This document shows, one piece after another, positions 18,560-28,077 of a stretch of 64,000 bases of DNA (position 1 is its first letter; the number at the start of each line of letters is the position of its first letter). Source of the DNA: Chersky-840 sp963848335. Its GTDB lineage: Bacteria; Actinomycetota; Acidimicrobiia; Acidimicrobiales; UBA8190. Below the pieces are notes generated by a model that saw nothing but the letters and a program-made list of their open reading frames with translations, was not told the DNA's origin and did no database searches. Where the stretch lies: the NCBI GenBank assembly GCA_963848335.1, contig CAWKDD010000001.1, forward strand, positions 1,302,001-1,366,000. Direction: 5' to 3'. The position numbers and the translations under genes are program-made.

Positions 18560-19063
18560 ATGGCCGAAGCTGCAAGGCGCCTCGTCGCCGGGCCCATCGT
18601 GGCCGGCACGTGGGCTCCGTTCGGCTGGATCCCGGTGCCCGACACCGACCCCTCCGACGGGACCTTCCGGCTCGAGTACGAGTGGGGTGACCCCCACGTG
18701 AACGTCATCAGCCACGCGCCCGACGAGGTGCAGCGGGACGGGGACGGGCTGCGCTGCGACCGCCTGTACCGCCACGACACCCACACCCAGGTCCTCCTGG
18801 CGCTCAACGGGCCATCGGTCCTCGCCGTGGCCCCTGCCGACGCCGACCTTTCGACGGAGGAGGGTCTCGACGCCGTACGGGCCTTTCGGCTCGAGAAGCT
18901 CGACGCCCTGGTGCTGCACCGCGGCACCTGGCACTGGGGACCGTTCCCCCTGGGCGACGAGCCCGTGGTGCTCTTCAACGTGCAGGGTCTGGGGTACGCC
19001 CGGGACAACGCGTCGGCGGACCTCGGGGCGCGCGGCGTCCACCTTGTGGTCGTGGGGGGCTGA
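18560..19063 (+). CDS. Ureidoglycolate lyase (AllA)-like protein
   Basis: About 167 residues. I favour the ATG at 18560 over the GTG at 18554, since the AGGGGGG stretch just upstream then has usable spacing. AllA-type features are DTHTQVLLALNGPSVLAVAP, FRLEKLDALVLHRGTWHWGPFPLG and a beta-sandwich pattern throughout. AllA releases glyoxylate and urea from ureidoglycolate. Glyoxylate would be a substrate for the adjacent divergent hydroxyacid dehydrogenase. No other purine-catabolism gene is in view, so the exact substrate is open. Confidence 0.75.
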   Translation: MAEAARRLVAGPIVAGTWAPFGWIPVPDTDPSDGTFRLEYEWGDPHVNVISHAPDEVQRDGDGLRCDRLYRHDTHTQVLLALNGPSVLAVAPADADLSTEEGLDAVRAFRLEKLDALVLHRGTWHWGPFPLGDEPVVLFNVQGLGYARDNASADLGARGVHLVVVGG

Positions 19064-19118
19064 GCGCTCGCCGGCCCGATGACCGGGACGTCGGCGGTTG
19101 CGTCACAATCGTCGCTTG

Positions 19119-21992
19119 ATGGGGGATGGCCCGAGTCGCCCGTTTCCCGGTCCCGATGGTGCAGCCCCCTCGGGCCGGCCGCGCCCGAGGTTCTCCCGGC
19201 GCCGGTTGCTCGCCGCCACCCCGGTCGTGGTGGCCGGGGCCGGCCTGGCGGGGTGTGGCGTCGACAGCGAGGAGGCCCAGGACCATCCCGTGGGCCTGCG
19301 GGGAGGGACCGACCTGTGGGACATCCCCGACGCCGCCTGGCGCCGTGCCCTGGGGAGCCATCCCGCCGGGGCGACGGGATCGGTGTCGCCCCTGGGCACC
19401 TCGGCCCGCCCCCTGAGCCGCACCAAGCGGGGGATACCGGTGGGCGGGATCGGGACGGGCTCCTTCATGCTCAACCTGGCGGGATCCTTCGGCCCGTGGC
19501 ACCTCGACATCGGGGGGGACGACTCGGTGGGTTCGCGCTGGGGCTCGCCCGCCGACAGCGGGTTCGAGGACCGGTACCTGTCCCAGGCGGCGTTCCACTT
19601 CTACAGCTCCTCGGCGGCGGGGTCGTCGGTCTCGGCGCTGGCCACCGAGGACCTACTGCCGGCCTGGCCGACACTCACCCCGGGGACCGGGCTGTACGCG
19701 GCCCTGTTCCCCAAGGCCTGGTTCGTCTACGAGCAGCTGCCCCTGCCCGTGGCGCTCAAGCAGCTCACCCCGTTCGTGGCGCGCGACGAACGCCGGTCGT
19801 CGCTGCCCGGGGGCCTGTTCCAAATGGCGGTCTCCAATCCCACCAACGCCCCCGTCGACGTGGCGTGCATGCTGAGCTTCCCGAACGCCCCCTTCCGGAT
19901 GCCCACATCCCAGTACCGGTACACGCGCCAGGGCCTCACGTCGTCGTTGGTCAAAGAGCGCGACATCGTCGGGGTGCGGCTCCAGGCCGAGGACGCCGGC
20001 AACGTGCCCGAGACCCAGCGCACCGAGTGGGTCATCGGCGGGCGCGGGCCGAGCGGGTCCGTCGTCACCGCCACCCAGGACTGGGCCGGCGACGGGGACG
20101 GGTCCGACCTCCTGGCCGCCTTCCGGTCGGGTCGCCTTCCCGACGAGCCGCTCGACCCGCGCCGCCTGGGGTTGGCGGGCGCGGTGTGCGTGTCCTTCTC
20201 CCTGGCGCCCGGGGAACAGCGCGCCGCCACATTCGTGCTGGCGTGGGATTTCCCCCTGGTGCAGTTCAGGGACCCGATCGACGGGACCATCTGGCGCAAG
20301 CGTTACACGCAGTGGTACCCGGGGACGTACCAGGGATGGGCCATCGCACGGGACATGCTCGACGACGTGTCGAGCCTCGAACATGGCATCGACGCGTGGT
20401 GGTCGGTGGTGGCCGATGACCCCGATTACCCCCTGTGGTTGCGGTGCGCCGCGCTCAACGAGCTCTACTACGACGTGTTCGGGGGCGTCTTCTGGGAGAA
20501 CGGCTGTGTCACCAGGCCCAAGCGCTTCGGGGCGCGGCCCGGACAGCACCTCTACTTCACGTTGGAGACCGACGTCTTTCGCGACTGCGAGTCGATGGAC
20601 GTGCGGCACTACGAGGCCCGGCACCTGCTCGAGCTGTTCCCCAACATCGAGCACGACGTGCTGTTGGGCTGGGCCGACATGGTGAACGCCGACCCCCTGG
20701 GGCGCACACCGCACGACGCCGGTTCGCCCGTCGACGACCCCTGGTTCGTGGTCAACCAGTACTCGGGGACCCGCCCCGGAGAAGCGCCCGTGCGCGTCGA
20801 CTGGCTCGACCTCCCCTCCAAATTCGTGCAGCAGGCCCATGCCTATTGGTCCTACACCGGCGACGACACCTTCGGCGCCGAGGTCTATCCGGCACTGCGC
20901 CGGACCATGCGGCACCTCAGCTCGCTCGACACCGACGGCGACGGGATCCCCGACGCCCACGGGTTCTGCACCACCTACGACGCCGTGGACATGGAGGGGG
21001 CGGCGAGCTACGTCGCCGCCCTGTTCATCGGAGCGTGCGAGGCCATGGCCGACTTCGCTCGCGTCTTCGACACCGACGAGGCCCAGAGCCAGTGGTCCGT
21101 GGCCGCCGACGCGGCGCGCGCCACCGCGGAGTCGGTCTTGTGGAGCGAGAGCGGGGGCTATTACCGGCTCGACACGGGCGGGCCTTTCAGCACCACCCTT
21201 CTCGCCGACGCCTTGTGCGGCCTGCGTTATGCCGCCCGCGACAAGCTGCCCGACGTCCTCGACGCCGACCGGGTGGCGTCGCACCTGCGCCGGGTGTTCG
21301 CGCTCAACGTGCTGGGGGTGGCCGATGCCCAGATGGGGGCGTCGAACATGGTCGAGGCCGCGGGCCAGCCGGTCTCCATCGCGCAGGGGAGGGCGGTGTG
21401 GCCCGGGGGGACGTACTTCACCGCTGCGCTCATGCAGGCCGTCGGAAAGGCGGCCGGACGGTCCGATCTCGTGGCCGCCGCGCTGACCACCGGGTACGGC
21501 GTGTACCGCACCACCTACGAGGACGACAGGACGGCGTTCTGGTTCGACACCCCCGCCCTATGGCTCCCGGAGTTCCCCACTCCGTTCCGGGCCGCGGCGT
21601 ACCAGCGTTGCCGGGCGGCGTGGGAGCTGCTGGCGGCCATCAAGGACCCGTTCCCCCCCGGTTGGTCGCCGCCGCCGGCGACCGGGGTCGTGACCGGGGT
21701 TCGGCCACGGGCCATGATCGGGTCGTGCCGGGAGATTCCTTCGAGTCCAGTCCACCGGGAGGTGGCGTCACCGGGCGCCTGCTGGTGGCGTCGACGAAGC
21801 TCGGCGATCCCAACTTCGAGCGCGCCGTGGTGCTCGTGCTCGACCACGGTGACGACGGCGCCCTCGGGGTGGTGCTCAACCGCCCCACCCAGGTGCCCGT
21901 GGGGGAGATCCTCGAGGCGTGGACCGACCAGGCTCGACTGGCGCCCCCGGCGGTGGTGTTCCGGGGAGGCCCGGTCTCACCCGATGCCGTGA
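19119..21992 (+). CDS. Tat-exported lipoprotein, GH116-type beta-glycosidase
   Basis: Long open frame from the ATG at 19119 (a TTG at 19098 is in frame). FSRRRLLAATPVVVAGAGLAGC is a Tat signal ending in a lipobox, with the lipidated Cys at 46. The body has the GH116 N-terminal sandwich (GIPVGGIGTGSF) and a barrel domain. ALNELYYDVFGG supplies the expected nucleophile Glu. TTYDAVDMEGAASYVAALF supplies the acid/base Asp. Homology ends near 21690 (DPFPPGWSPPPA), but the frame has no stop there and runs 268 bases into yqgE. A TGA near 21713 lies one frame off, so a one-base error in the C7 run near 21654 is likely. A secreted beta-glucosidase-like enzyme is predicted. Confidence 0.8.
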   Translation: MGDGPSRPFPGPDGAAPSGRPRPRFSRRRLLAATPVVVAGAGLAGCGVDSEEAQDHPVGLRGGTDLWDIPDAAWRRALGSHPAGATGSVSPLGTSARPLSRTKRGIPVGGIGTGSFMLNLAGSFGPWHLDIGGDDSVGSRWGSPADSGFEDRYLSQAAFHFYSSSAAGSSVSALATEDLLPAWPTLTPGTGLYAALFPKAWFVYEQLPLPVALKQLTPFVARDERRSSLPGGLFQMAVSNPTNAPVDVACMLSFPNAPFRMPTSQYRYTRQGLTSSLVKERDIVGVRLQAEDAGNVPETQRTEWVIGGRGPSGSVVTATQDWAGDGDGSDLLAAFRSGRLPDEPLDPRRLGLAGAVCVSFSLAPGEQRAATFVLAWDFPLVQFRDPIDGTIWRKRYTQWYPGTYQGWAIARDMLDDVSSLEHGIDAWWSVVADDPDYPLWLRCAALNELYYDVFGGVFWENGCVTRPKRFGARPGQHLYFTLETDVFRDCESMDVRHYEARHLLELFPNIEHDVLLGWADMVNADPLGRTPHDAGSPVDDPWFVVNQYSGTRPGEAPVRVDWLDLPSKFVQQAHAYWSYTGDDTFGAEVYPALRRTMRHLSSLDTDGDGIPDAHGFCTTYDAVDMEGAASYVAALFIGACEAMADFARVFDTDEAQSQWSVAADAARATAESVLWSESGGYYRLDTGGPFSTTLLADALCGLRYAARDKLPDVLDADRVASHLRRVFALNVLGVADAQMGASNMVEAAGQPVSIAQGRAVWPGGTYFTAALMQAVGKAAGRSDLVAAALTTGYGVYRTTYEDDRTAFWFDTPALWLPEFPTPFRAAAYQRCRAAWELLAAIKDPFPPGWSPPPATGVVTGVRPRAMIGSCREIPSSPVHREVASPGACWWRRRSSAIPTSSAPWCSCSTTVTTAPSGWCSTAPPRCPWGRSSRRGPTRLDWRPRRWCSGEARSHPMP

Positions 21993-22323
21993 TCGGTCTG
22001 GCCCGGGTGGCGTCGGACGAGGCGGCCTCCGCCGCGGCATGGCGCGTGGTGGTCTCGACGGTGGGGACCGTCGACCTGTCGGTGCCCCCCGAGCACCAAC
22101 CCGTGGACCTGCGCGGGGCCAGGTTGTTCTGGGGGTACTCGGGATGGGCGCCCGAACAGCTCGAGGCCGAGCTGGCCGAGGGTGCGTGGTATCGTGCTCG
22201 ACGGCGTTGGCCTCCGACGTCTTCTGCGAGGACGCCGACCGGTTGTGGCACGACGTCGTGCGGCGCCAGGGTGGCGACCTGTCGCTCCTGGCGGCCTACC
22301 CGTCGCACCCGTCGCTCAACTGA
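21725..22323 (+). CDS. YqgE/AlgH (DUF179) family protein, frame broken near its end
   Basis: GTG start at 21725. GRLLVASTKLGDPNFERAVV, then LVLDHGDDGALGVVLNRP, then VVFRGGPVSPDAVI, then LFWGYSGWAPEQLEAEL is the full DUF179 signature. The frame shifts near 22195. The last part in the new frame reads DVFCEDADRLWHDVVRRQGG and ends with the family-typical LLAAYPSHPSLN before TGA at 22321. The family is widespread in bacteria with no settled biochemical role. It overlaps the open tail of the GH116 gene. Confidence 0.88.
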
Positions 22324-22439
22324 CACCGGCGCCGGCGGCCCGGGCGCCCGGCGGGCTCGGCGTGTGTGCCCATGGCCCGGCCGCACGAGGGTGCCACGGT
22401 ACGATGGGAGCAGATGGGTCGGGGGCCGGAGGCTGGGTG

Positions 22440-23118
22440 ATGACCCGCATCGAGGGCGAGGGCCAGGACTTCGGCGAGGCGGCGGCCCCGCTGGCTCGTC
22501 GGGCCCGGCCCGTGGTGCGGCGGGTCGTGCCGTCGGACGTGGGGACCTTGGTGGAGGTGCTGGCGCGCGCCTTCGACGACGATCCGGTGCCCCGGTGGCT
22601 CTTTCGTGGCGACCGCAGGCGCCGGCGCGGGCTGCGCGCCTTCTTCGCCATCCAGCTGCGCCACACCTATCTCGAGCGCGGCGAGGTGTACACGACCGAG
22701 GACCTGGCCGGTGCAGCTCTGTGGTCACCGCCGGGCCGGGCCCGCCCGGGATGGCGCGACCTGGCGCGCCTGGTGCCGGTCGTGCCGTACCTGACCGGTC
22801 TGGGGCGAGATGCCCCCGAAGCCGCCCGGCTGCTCTCGGCCGTCGACGCGGCGCGACCCCAGGAGCCGCACTGGTACCTGGCGACGCTCGGTACCGACCC
22901 CGATCACCAGCGCCGAGGAGTGGGCTCCGCGCTCGATGCGCGCCGTGTTGCACGAGGTGGACGCCGAGGGGCTCCCCGCCTACCTGGAGTCCTCCAAGGA
23001 GAGCAATCTCTCCTTCTACAACCAGCACGGGTTCGAGGTCACCGGCGAGATCCACACGCCCCGGGGCGGCCCCACCTTGTGGCTGATGTGGCGCCACGCC
23101 CGCCCTCCCGCCGCCTGA
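22440..23118 (+). CDS. GNAT-family N-acetyltransferase (frame broken)
   Basis: ATG at 22440 with GGAGG eight bases upstream. LARAFDDDPVPRWLF, then HWYLATLGTDPDHQRRGVGSAL gives the acetyl-CoA-binding loop. The frame then shifts near 22933 and resumes as AVLHEVDAEGLPAYLESSKE, NLSFYNQHGFEV and TLWLMWRHA. It is a paralogue of the acetyltransferase at 4424-5032 across its whole length. It converges on the LysR gene, leaving 12 bases between stops. The substrate is unknown. Confidence 0.82.
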
Positions 23119-23130
23119 GGGCACGCCCTG

Positions 23131-24102
23131 TCAGCCGTTGGGCATTCCCACGGCCCGGAGGGACCCCTCGGCTCGGGCGCGCGGGTTGCCCGTCACCGCA
23201 TGCACGCCGGGCGGGAGGAGGTCGGGCCGATCCATGACCTCGCGCAGGGTGTCGAGCACGGCCCGGGCTGGAGCCGAGGGCAGGCCGCGACTGCGCTGGG
23301 CGATGCCGACGCGCCGGGGGAGCAGCCCGTCCACCTCCACCAGCCGGAACCGGTGCCGCAGATGGGGCGGGACGGCCGTGGCGGGCAGCACCGCGGGGCC
23401 GTAGCCCTCGAAGGTCAACGAGGCCAGCAGGCGCACGCCGTCGAGCTCGACCCGGGGACGCAGGCGCACGCCGGCGGTCTTCACGGCGGCGTCGATCTCG
23501 CCGCGAAAGGGCGTGCCCGGCGCCGGCAGCAGGAGCTCGAAGCGCTCCAGGTCGCTGAGGTCGATGCGCTCGACCCCCGACAGCGGGTCGTCGTCGACGG
23601 GGACCACCAGCACGATCTCCTCTTCGAACAGCAGCTCCGACACGAGGTCGCGCCCCGGGACCGGGAACGTGAGCACGGCCAGGTCGAGACGCCCCGCCGC
23701 CAGTTGCGGTTCGAGGCCCAACGTGGTGCCGTCGGCCACCACCAGGTGCAGGCGGGGGTGGGTCTGGGACAGCTCGGCCAGCAGCGTGGGCACGAGCCAG
23801 CGGGCGGTGGTGCCGAGGATGCCGACCCGGGCGTTCCCGGCCACCGCCTCGCGCAGGGCCCCGACGTCGGCGACCATGGCGTCGACCTCGCCCATCACCC
23901 GATAGGCGCGGGCCACCACGATCTCCCCGTCGGCGGTCAAACGGCCCGCGGCCCGGTCGACCAGCGTGCTCCCGAGCTCGCGTTCCAGCCTGGCCACGTG
24001 GGCGGAGATGTTGGACTGAACGGTGCCCAGATGGTCGGCGGCCGACGAGAACGACCCGTGCTCCGCCACCGCCACCAGTGCTTGGAGATGCCGGAACTCC
24101 AT
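23131..24102 (-). CDS. LysR-family transcriptional regulator
   Basis: A 323-residue protein. The N-terminal winged helix-turn-helix reads FRHLQALVAVAEHGSFSSAADHLGTVQSNISAHVARLE, followed by a periplasmic-binding-like effector domain (residues about 90-300). The ATG at 24102 faces the HAD/PlsC gene across a 232-base gap that is unusually AT-rich next to the LysR start. It probably regulates itself and possibly the divergent operon. Confidence 0.93.
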   Translation of the reverse strand: MEFRHLQALVAVAEHGSFSSAADHLGTVQSNISAHVARLERELGSTLVDRAAGRLTADGEIVVARAYRVMGEVDAMVADVGALREAVAGNARVGILGTTARWLVPTLLAELSQTHPRLHLVVADGTTLGLEPQLAAGRLDLAVLTFPVPGRDLVSELLFEEEIVLVVPVDDDPLSGVERIDLSDLERFELLLPAPGTPFRGEIDAAVKTAGVRLRPRVELDGVRLLASLTFEGYGPAVLPATAVPPHLRHRFRLVEVDGLLPRRVGIAQRSRGLPSAPARAVLDTLREVMDRPDLLPPGVHAVTGNPRARAEGSLRAVGMPNG

Positions 24103-24137
24103 CGCTTTTTACGATAGCAGAAATCTGTATTAGCTGT

Positions 24138-24166
24138 TTGACTGATCGTGGGACATGCAGCACAAT
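24138..24166 (+). promoter_or_regulatory. Candidate sigma-70-type promoter
   Basis: TTGACT at 24138-24143, then 17 bases, then CACAAT at 24161-24166. This is 5/6 and 4/6 match to the vegetative consensus with ideal spacing, in an AT-rich island. It points toward the HAD/PlsC-murT-gatD operon. The expected start of transcription is about 24173. Confidence 0.5.
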
Positions 24167-24219
24167 GTCTCCAGAGACCACAGGATCCGGACGCCCCCCT
24201 CCGTTCCTGTCGAGTCGGA

Positions 24220-24253
24220 GCAAAGGGACCGGCACCCCCTCCGGTCCCTTTGC
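24220..24253 (+). terminator. Strong 13-bp hairpin in the HAD/PlsC leader (terminator or attenuator)
   Basis: GCAAAGGGACCGG at 24220-24232 pairs perfectly with CCGGTCCCTTTGC at 24241-24253 around an 8-base C-rich loop. It lies about 50 bases after the predicted transcription start and 82 bases before the ATG at 24335. There is no long T tract. It could end a short RNA, attenuate the operon, or stabilise the 5' end. Confidence 0.5.
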
Positions 24254-24334
24254 CGCGTCTGGGCACCGTTCGCCGTCGAGGGCCGGACCGAGAAACCGGT
24301 CGGGCGACAGGTGGACAGCGGTAGGGTCTCGTCC

Positions 24335-25792
24335 ATGGTGACGGCCCGCTCGCCGAAGACCCATCACCTCAGCGGGAACGGGTCGGCTGCTGGTGACGCG
24401 CCCGCGTCCCGTAGCGCGGTGTTCGTGGACCTCGACCGCACGCTGTTGCGGGGGGCCAGCGGACTCGTGCTGAGCGCGGCCATGCACGCCGAGGGTCTCT
24501 TCGAGGGCCGGCGGTCGCTGCCCGGTGAGCGCATCGTCTACGGGCTCTACGACCTCATGGGCGAGAGCCTGGCCTTCATGGCCATGGTGCGTGCCGCCCC
24601 CCACTTCACCCGGGGATGGGACGTGGACGCGGTGTGCCGGGCCGGCGAGCTCGCCGCCCCCGAGCTGGTGGACCTGGTGCAGCCCTACGCGCCGGGCGTG
24701 CTGGCCGAGCATCGCGACGCCGGTCACCTCGTCGTTCTCACCACGACCACGCCGTCGGACCTGGTGGCCCCGTTCGCGGCTCTGCTCGGCTTCGATCACG
24801 TGCTCGCCACCCGCTACGGGCGCCAGGACGGCCGCTACACCGGCGGCATCGACGGCGAGTTCGTGTGGGCGGCGGGCAAGCTCGCCGCCGTGCGGCGCTG
24901 GGCCGGGGAGTCGAACGTGGACTTGTCGAGGAGCCACGCCTATTCCGACAGCGTGTTCGACTTGCCGCTGTTGGGCGCCGTGGGGCGCCCGCACGCGGTG
25001 AACCCCGACCGGCGCCTGCACGCCGTGGCCCGGCTGCGGCACTGGCCCGTGGAGCGTTGGGACCGGCCACCGGGGGTGCCCAAAGTGGGCGGCCTCGAGC
25101 CCTACGACATGCTGCGCCCCCTGGTGCGCCCAGCCATGTTCCCGTACGCGCGCTTCGACATCGACGGAGTCTCTCGCGTGCCCCGACGCGGACCGGTCAT
25201 CCTCGCCGCCAACCACCGCAGCTACTTCGACGTCGTCGCCCTGGCCATCGTGGCGGCTCGGCTGGGCCGCCCCGTGCGGTTCCTGGCCAAGCGCGAGTTG
25301 TTCGACGCCCCGGTCGTGGGGCAATTGGCCCGCGCCCTGGGCGGGATCCCCGTCGACCGGGGGAGCCGTTCCGACACCCCGCTGCGCGAGGCCCGGCGGG
25401 CGCTCGAGGCCGGCGAGGTCGTCGTCATCCTCCCCCAGGGGACGATCCCCAGAGGCAAGAAGTTCTTCGACACCGAGCTGCGCGGCAAGACCGGCACGGC
25501 CCGGCTGGCCGCCATGACCGGGGCGCCGGTGCTTCCCATCGGGGTGTGGGGGACCGAAGCGGTGTGGCCCCGCTCGTCGCGGGTCCCCGACGTCGCCAAC
25601 CTGCTGCACCCCCCGTCGGTGCGGGTCCGGGTGGGCAAGCCCGTGCACCTCGCCCTGTCGGACGCCACCGCTGACACCGAGGCGATCATGGCGGCGATCA
25701 TGACCCAGCTGCCCGCCGACGCCCAGCGCCGCTACGAGCCCACGGCCGAGGAGCTGGCCCGCACCTTTCCACCCGACCACGGCGAGACGTGA
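24335..25792 (+). CDS. HAD-IB phosphatase fused to PlsC-type acyltransferase
   Basis: 485 residues from the ATG at 24335. Residues 25-230 are a SerB-like HAD-IB domain: DLDRT at 32-36 and YSDSVFDLPLL near 203. Residues 265-480 are a glycerol-phosphate acyltransferase domain with NHRSYFD (NHx4D) at 293-299. The usual EGT block reads PQGT at 367-370, a Glu-to-Gln change. The same fusion order is known in actinobacterial phospholipid-synthesis proteins. It likely acylates lysophosphatidate or a related lipid at the membrane. Its stop overlaps the murT start (GTGA). Confidence 0.88.
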   Translation: MVTARSPKTHHLSGNGSAAGDAPASRSAVFVDLDRTLLRGASGLVLSAAMHAEGLFEGRRSLPGERIVYGLYDLMGESLAFMAMVRAAPHFTRGWDVDAVCRAGELAAPELVDLVQPYAPGVLAEHRDAGHLVVLTTTTPSDLVAPFAALLGFDHVLATRYGRQDGRYTGGIDGEFVWAAGKLAAVRRWAGESNVDLSRSHAYSDSVFDLPLLGAVGRPHAVNPDRRLHAVARLRHWPVERWDRPPGVPKVGGLEPYDMLRPLVRPAMFPYARFDIDGVSRVPRRGPVILAANHRSYFDVVALAIVAARLGRPVRFLAKRELFDAPVVGQLARALGGIPVDRGSRSDTPLREARRALEAGEVVVILPQGTIPRGKKFFDTELRGKTGTARLAAMTGAPVLPIGVWGTEAVWPRSSRVPDVANLLHPPSVRVRVGKPVHLALSDATADTEAIMAAIMTQLPADAQRRYEPTAEELARTFPPDHGET

Positions 25793-27115
25793 GGCCGCCG
25801 CCGGCCGACCGCTCGCTGCCGGTGCGGGCGCGCCTGGCCGGACGGGCCTCCACGGCGGTGAGCGCGGCGTCACGCCGGCTGCACCTGGGGGGTGGGTCCG
25901 TCATCGGGGGGCGCGTGGGGCTCCTCATCGACCCTGACCTCCTGGGCACCCTGGCCGAAGGGCGCCGGGTGGCCCTCGTGACGGGGACCAACGGCAAGAC
26001 CACGACGACGCGCCTGCTCGCCGCGGCCCTGGGCGGGGCACCGGGCGTGGCGACCTCGTCGGCGGGGGCCAACCTGCCTCCGGGGTTGGCCACGGCGCTG
26101 GCCTCGGCACCTCCGGGCGCGCCTGCCGTGCTCGAGGTGGACGAGGGGTACCTGGGCGCCGTGGCCGACGCCGTGCACCCCGAGGTGGTGGCGCTGCTCA
26201 ACCTCTCCGCGACCAGCTCGACCGCGTGAGCGAGGTGCGCATGGTGGCGGCGCGTTGGCGCCGGGCACTCTCGGCCACCCCCGACACCACCGTGGTCGCC
26301 AACGCCGACGACCCGCTCGTGGTGTGGGGGGCACAGGGTGCGGTCCGCGTGGTGTGGGTGGCCGCGGGCCAGTTGTGGCGCCAGGACGCGGTGGGCTGCC
26401 CCGAGTGCACGGGGAGGATCACCTTCGGCCCCGGCGCGGACTGGTCGTGCGGGTGCGGGTTCCGACGGCCTCGTCCCGATGCCGCGCTGCGCGGAGAGGT
26501 GCTCGTCACCGCCGATGGCAGGGAGCTCGGCATCCGGCTCGTGCTGCCGGGCCGGTGCAACCTCGCCAACGCCGCGGTGGCCGCGGTGGCGGCCGGGGTC
26601 CTGGGCGTCGACGAGGCCGCCGCGCTGGCCGGCATGGAATCGGTGTCCGACGTCGAGGGGCGTTTCGCCACCGTGACGTCGGGCGACGTGCGCGTGCGCC
26701 TCTTGCTGGCCAAGAACCCGGCGGGATGGACCGAGCTCCTCGACCTGCTCGAGGGCAGCACCGACCCGGTGGTGATCGGCATCAACGCCCGGGTGGCCGA
26801 CGGGCGCGACCCGTCGTGGTTGTGGGACGTGCCCCTCGAGCGGCTGGCGGGCCGTCTGGTAGTGGCGACGGGGGAGCGCTGCCGCGACCTCGCCGTGCGC
26901 CTCCGCCACGGCGGTGTGGATCACGTCACGGTGGCCGACGACCTCGAGGCCCTGCGCGCCGCGGGGTCGCCGCAGGTGCAGTACGTCGGCAACTACACCG
27001 CCTTCCAGGACATGCGGCGCCGTCTCGCCCAGCGTCGTCCCCTGCGCTCGTGGCGTCGCCCTCGGTGCCGGGGACGGGGACGGGGACGGGCCGGTCCGCC
27101 CAGGGCGCGCCGGGA
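25789..27115 (+). CDS. murT: Lipid II isoglutaminyl synthase subunit MurT (frame broken)
   Basis: GTG start overlapping the upstream stop. A Mur-ligase P-loop (GTNGKTTTT) lies at 66-74, then LEVDEGYL and LLNLS. The frame shifts near 26207, where a CCC run appears one base short. It resumes as RDQLDRVSEVRMVA, a four-Cys zinc ribbon (CPEC...CGCGF) and NYTAFQDMRRR. Together with GatD it amidates the D-Glu of lipid II to D-isoglutamine, using ATP and glutamine. No stop is visible in this frame before gatD starts, so the true C-terminus is uncertain. Confidence 0.9.
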
Positions 27116-28058
27116 ATGCCTGTGCCCATCACCGTCGTGGGGGGCGGCGAGATCGAGGGGAGCGGCGAGGCCGGCCGTGGCGACCCCGGTGGCGAAGCCG
27201 GCGCTCCAAGCCGGCGGCGTTCCCGGCCCCCGGCCTCGGGCCCCTCAGCCCTGCGCGTGGTGGTGGTGCACCCCGACCTGCTCGGCACCTACGGCGACGG
27301 GGGGAACGGCCGAGTGCTGGCGGGACGGGCCGTATGGCGGGACATCCCCGTGGAGCTGGTCCACGCCCTCTCCGACTCCCCTCTGCCCACTGGCGCCGAC
27401 GTGTACTGCCTCGGGGGCGGCGAGGACGGCCCGCAGGTGCAGTCGGCCGAGCGCCTCGGGGGCGGCGCGCTCGGCGCGCGCCGTGGACGGCGGTGCCGTG
27501 GTGTTCGCGGTATGCGCCGGCTACCAGGTGATCGGCCGGTCCTTCCCCGGTCCCGACGGGCGACCGCATCCCGGAGCAGCTCTGCTCGACGTCGTCACCG
27601 TGAAGGGGTCGGGGCGGCGGGCGGTGGGAGAGCTCGCCGCGCAACCCCTGCGCCCCGGGTCGGCCGGCTCCGCACCGGACCCGGTGGTGCTCGAGACGTT
27701 GACCGGGTTCGAGAACCATTCCGCCGTGACCCGTCTGGGTGCCGGGGTCCGTCCCCTCGCCCGCGTGCTGAGCGGTGTCGGGAACGGGTCCGGTGACCGC
27801 AGCGAAGGGGCGCGGTCGGGTCGGGTGCTGGGGACGTACGCGCACGGCCCGGCCCTGGCTCGCAACCCCAGCCTCGCCGACCTGCTCCTGGCCTGGGCCA
27901 CGGGGACGGTGCCCGCCCCCCTCGAGGACGTGGAGGAGCGGGCCCTGCGGGCCGAGCGGTTGGCAGCCGTCGGTGCCCGGGGCTGGAGGCATGCCGCATC
28001 GGGGCCGGCGCAATCGGTGCGCCGCATGAGAGAGCTGGTGAAGGTGCGCCGGTCCTGA
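27116..28058 (+). CDS. gatD: Lipid II isoglutaminyl synthase glutaminase subunit GatD (frame broken)
   Basis: ATG at 27116. After about 40 Gly/Ala/Pro-rich residues the class-I glutamine amidotransferase domain begins (LRVVVVHPDLLGTYGDGGNG). The frame shifts near 27473 in a GGCGCGC stretch and resumes with AVVFAVCAGYQVIG, which holds the nucleophile Cys, then TGFENHSAVT and TYAHGPALARNP with the likely catalytic His. It supplies ammonia to MurT. As read, murT's frame fuses artificially onto the gatD C-terminal half. Confidence 0.9.
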
Positions 28059-28077
28059 CGCCGGCACCCGTTCCCCA

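Noticed and set aside
26226..28058. 610-residue MurT-GatD fusion in a single frame
   Set aside because: Arises because breaks at 26207 and 27473 bring the murT and gatD C-terminal halves into one frame. The gatD N-terminal half is in another frame.
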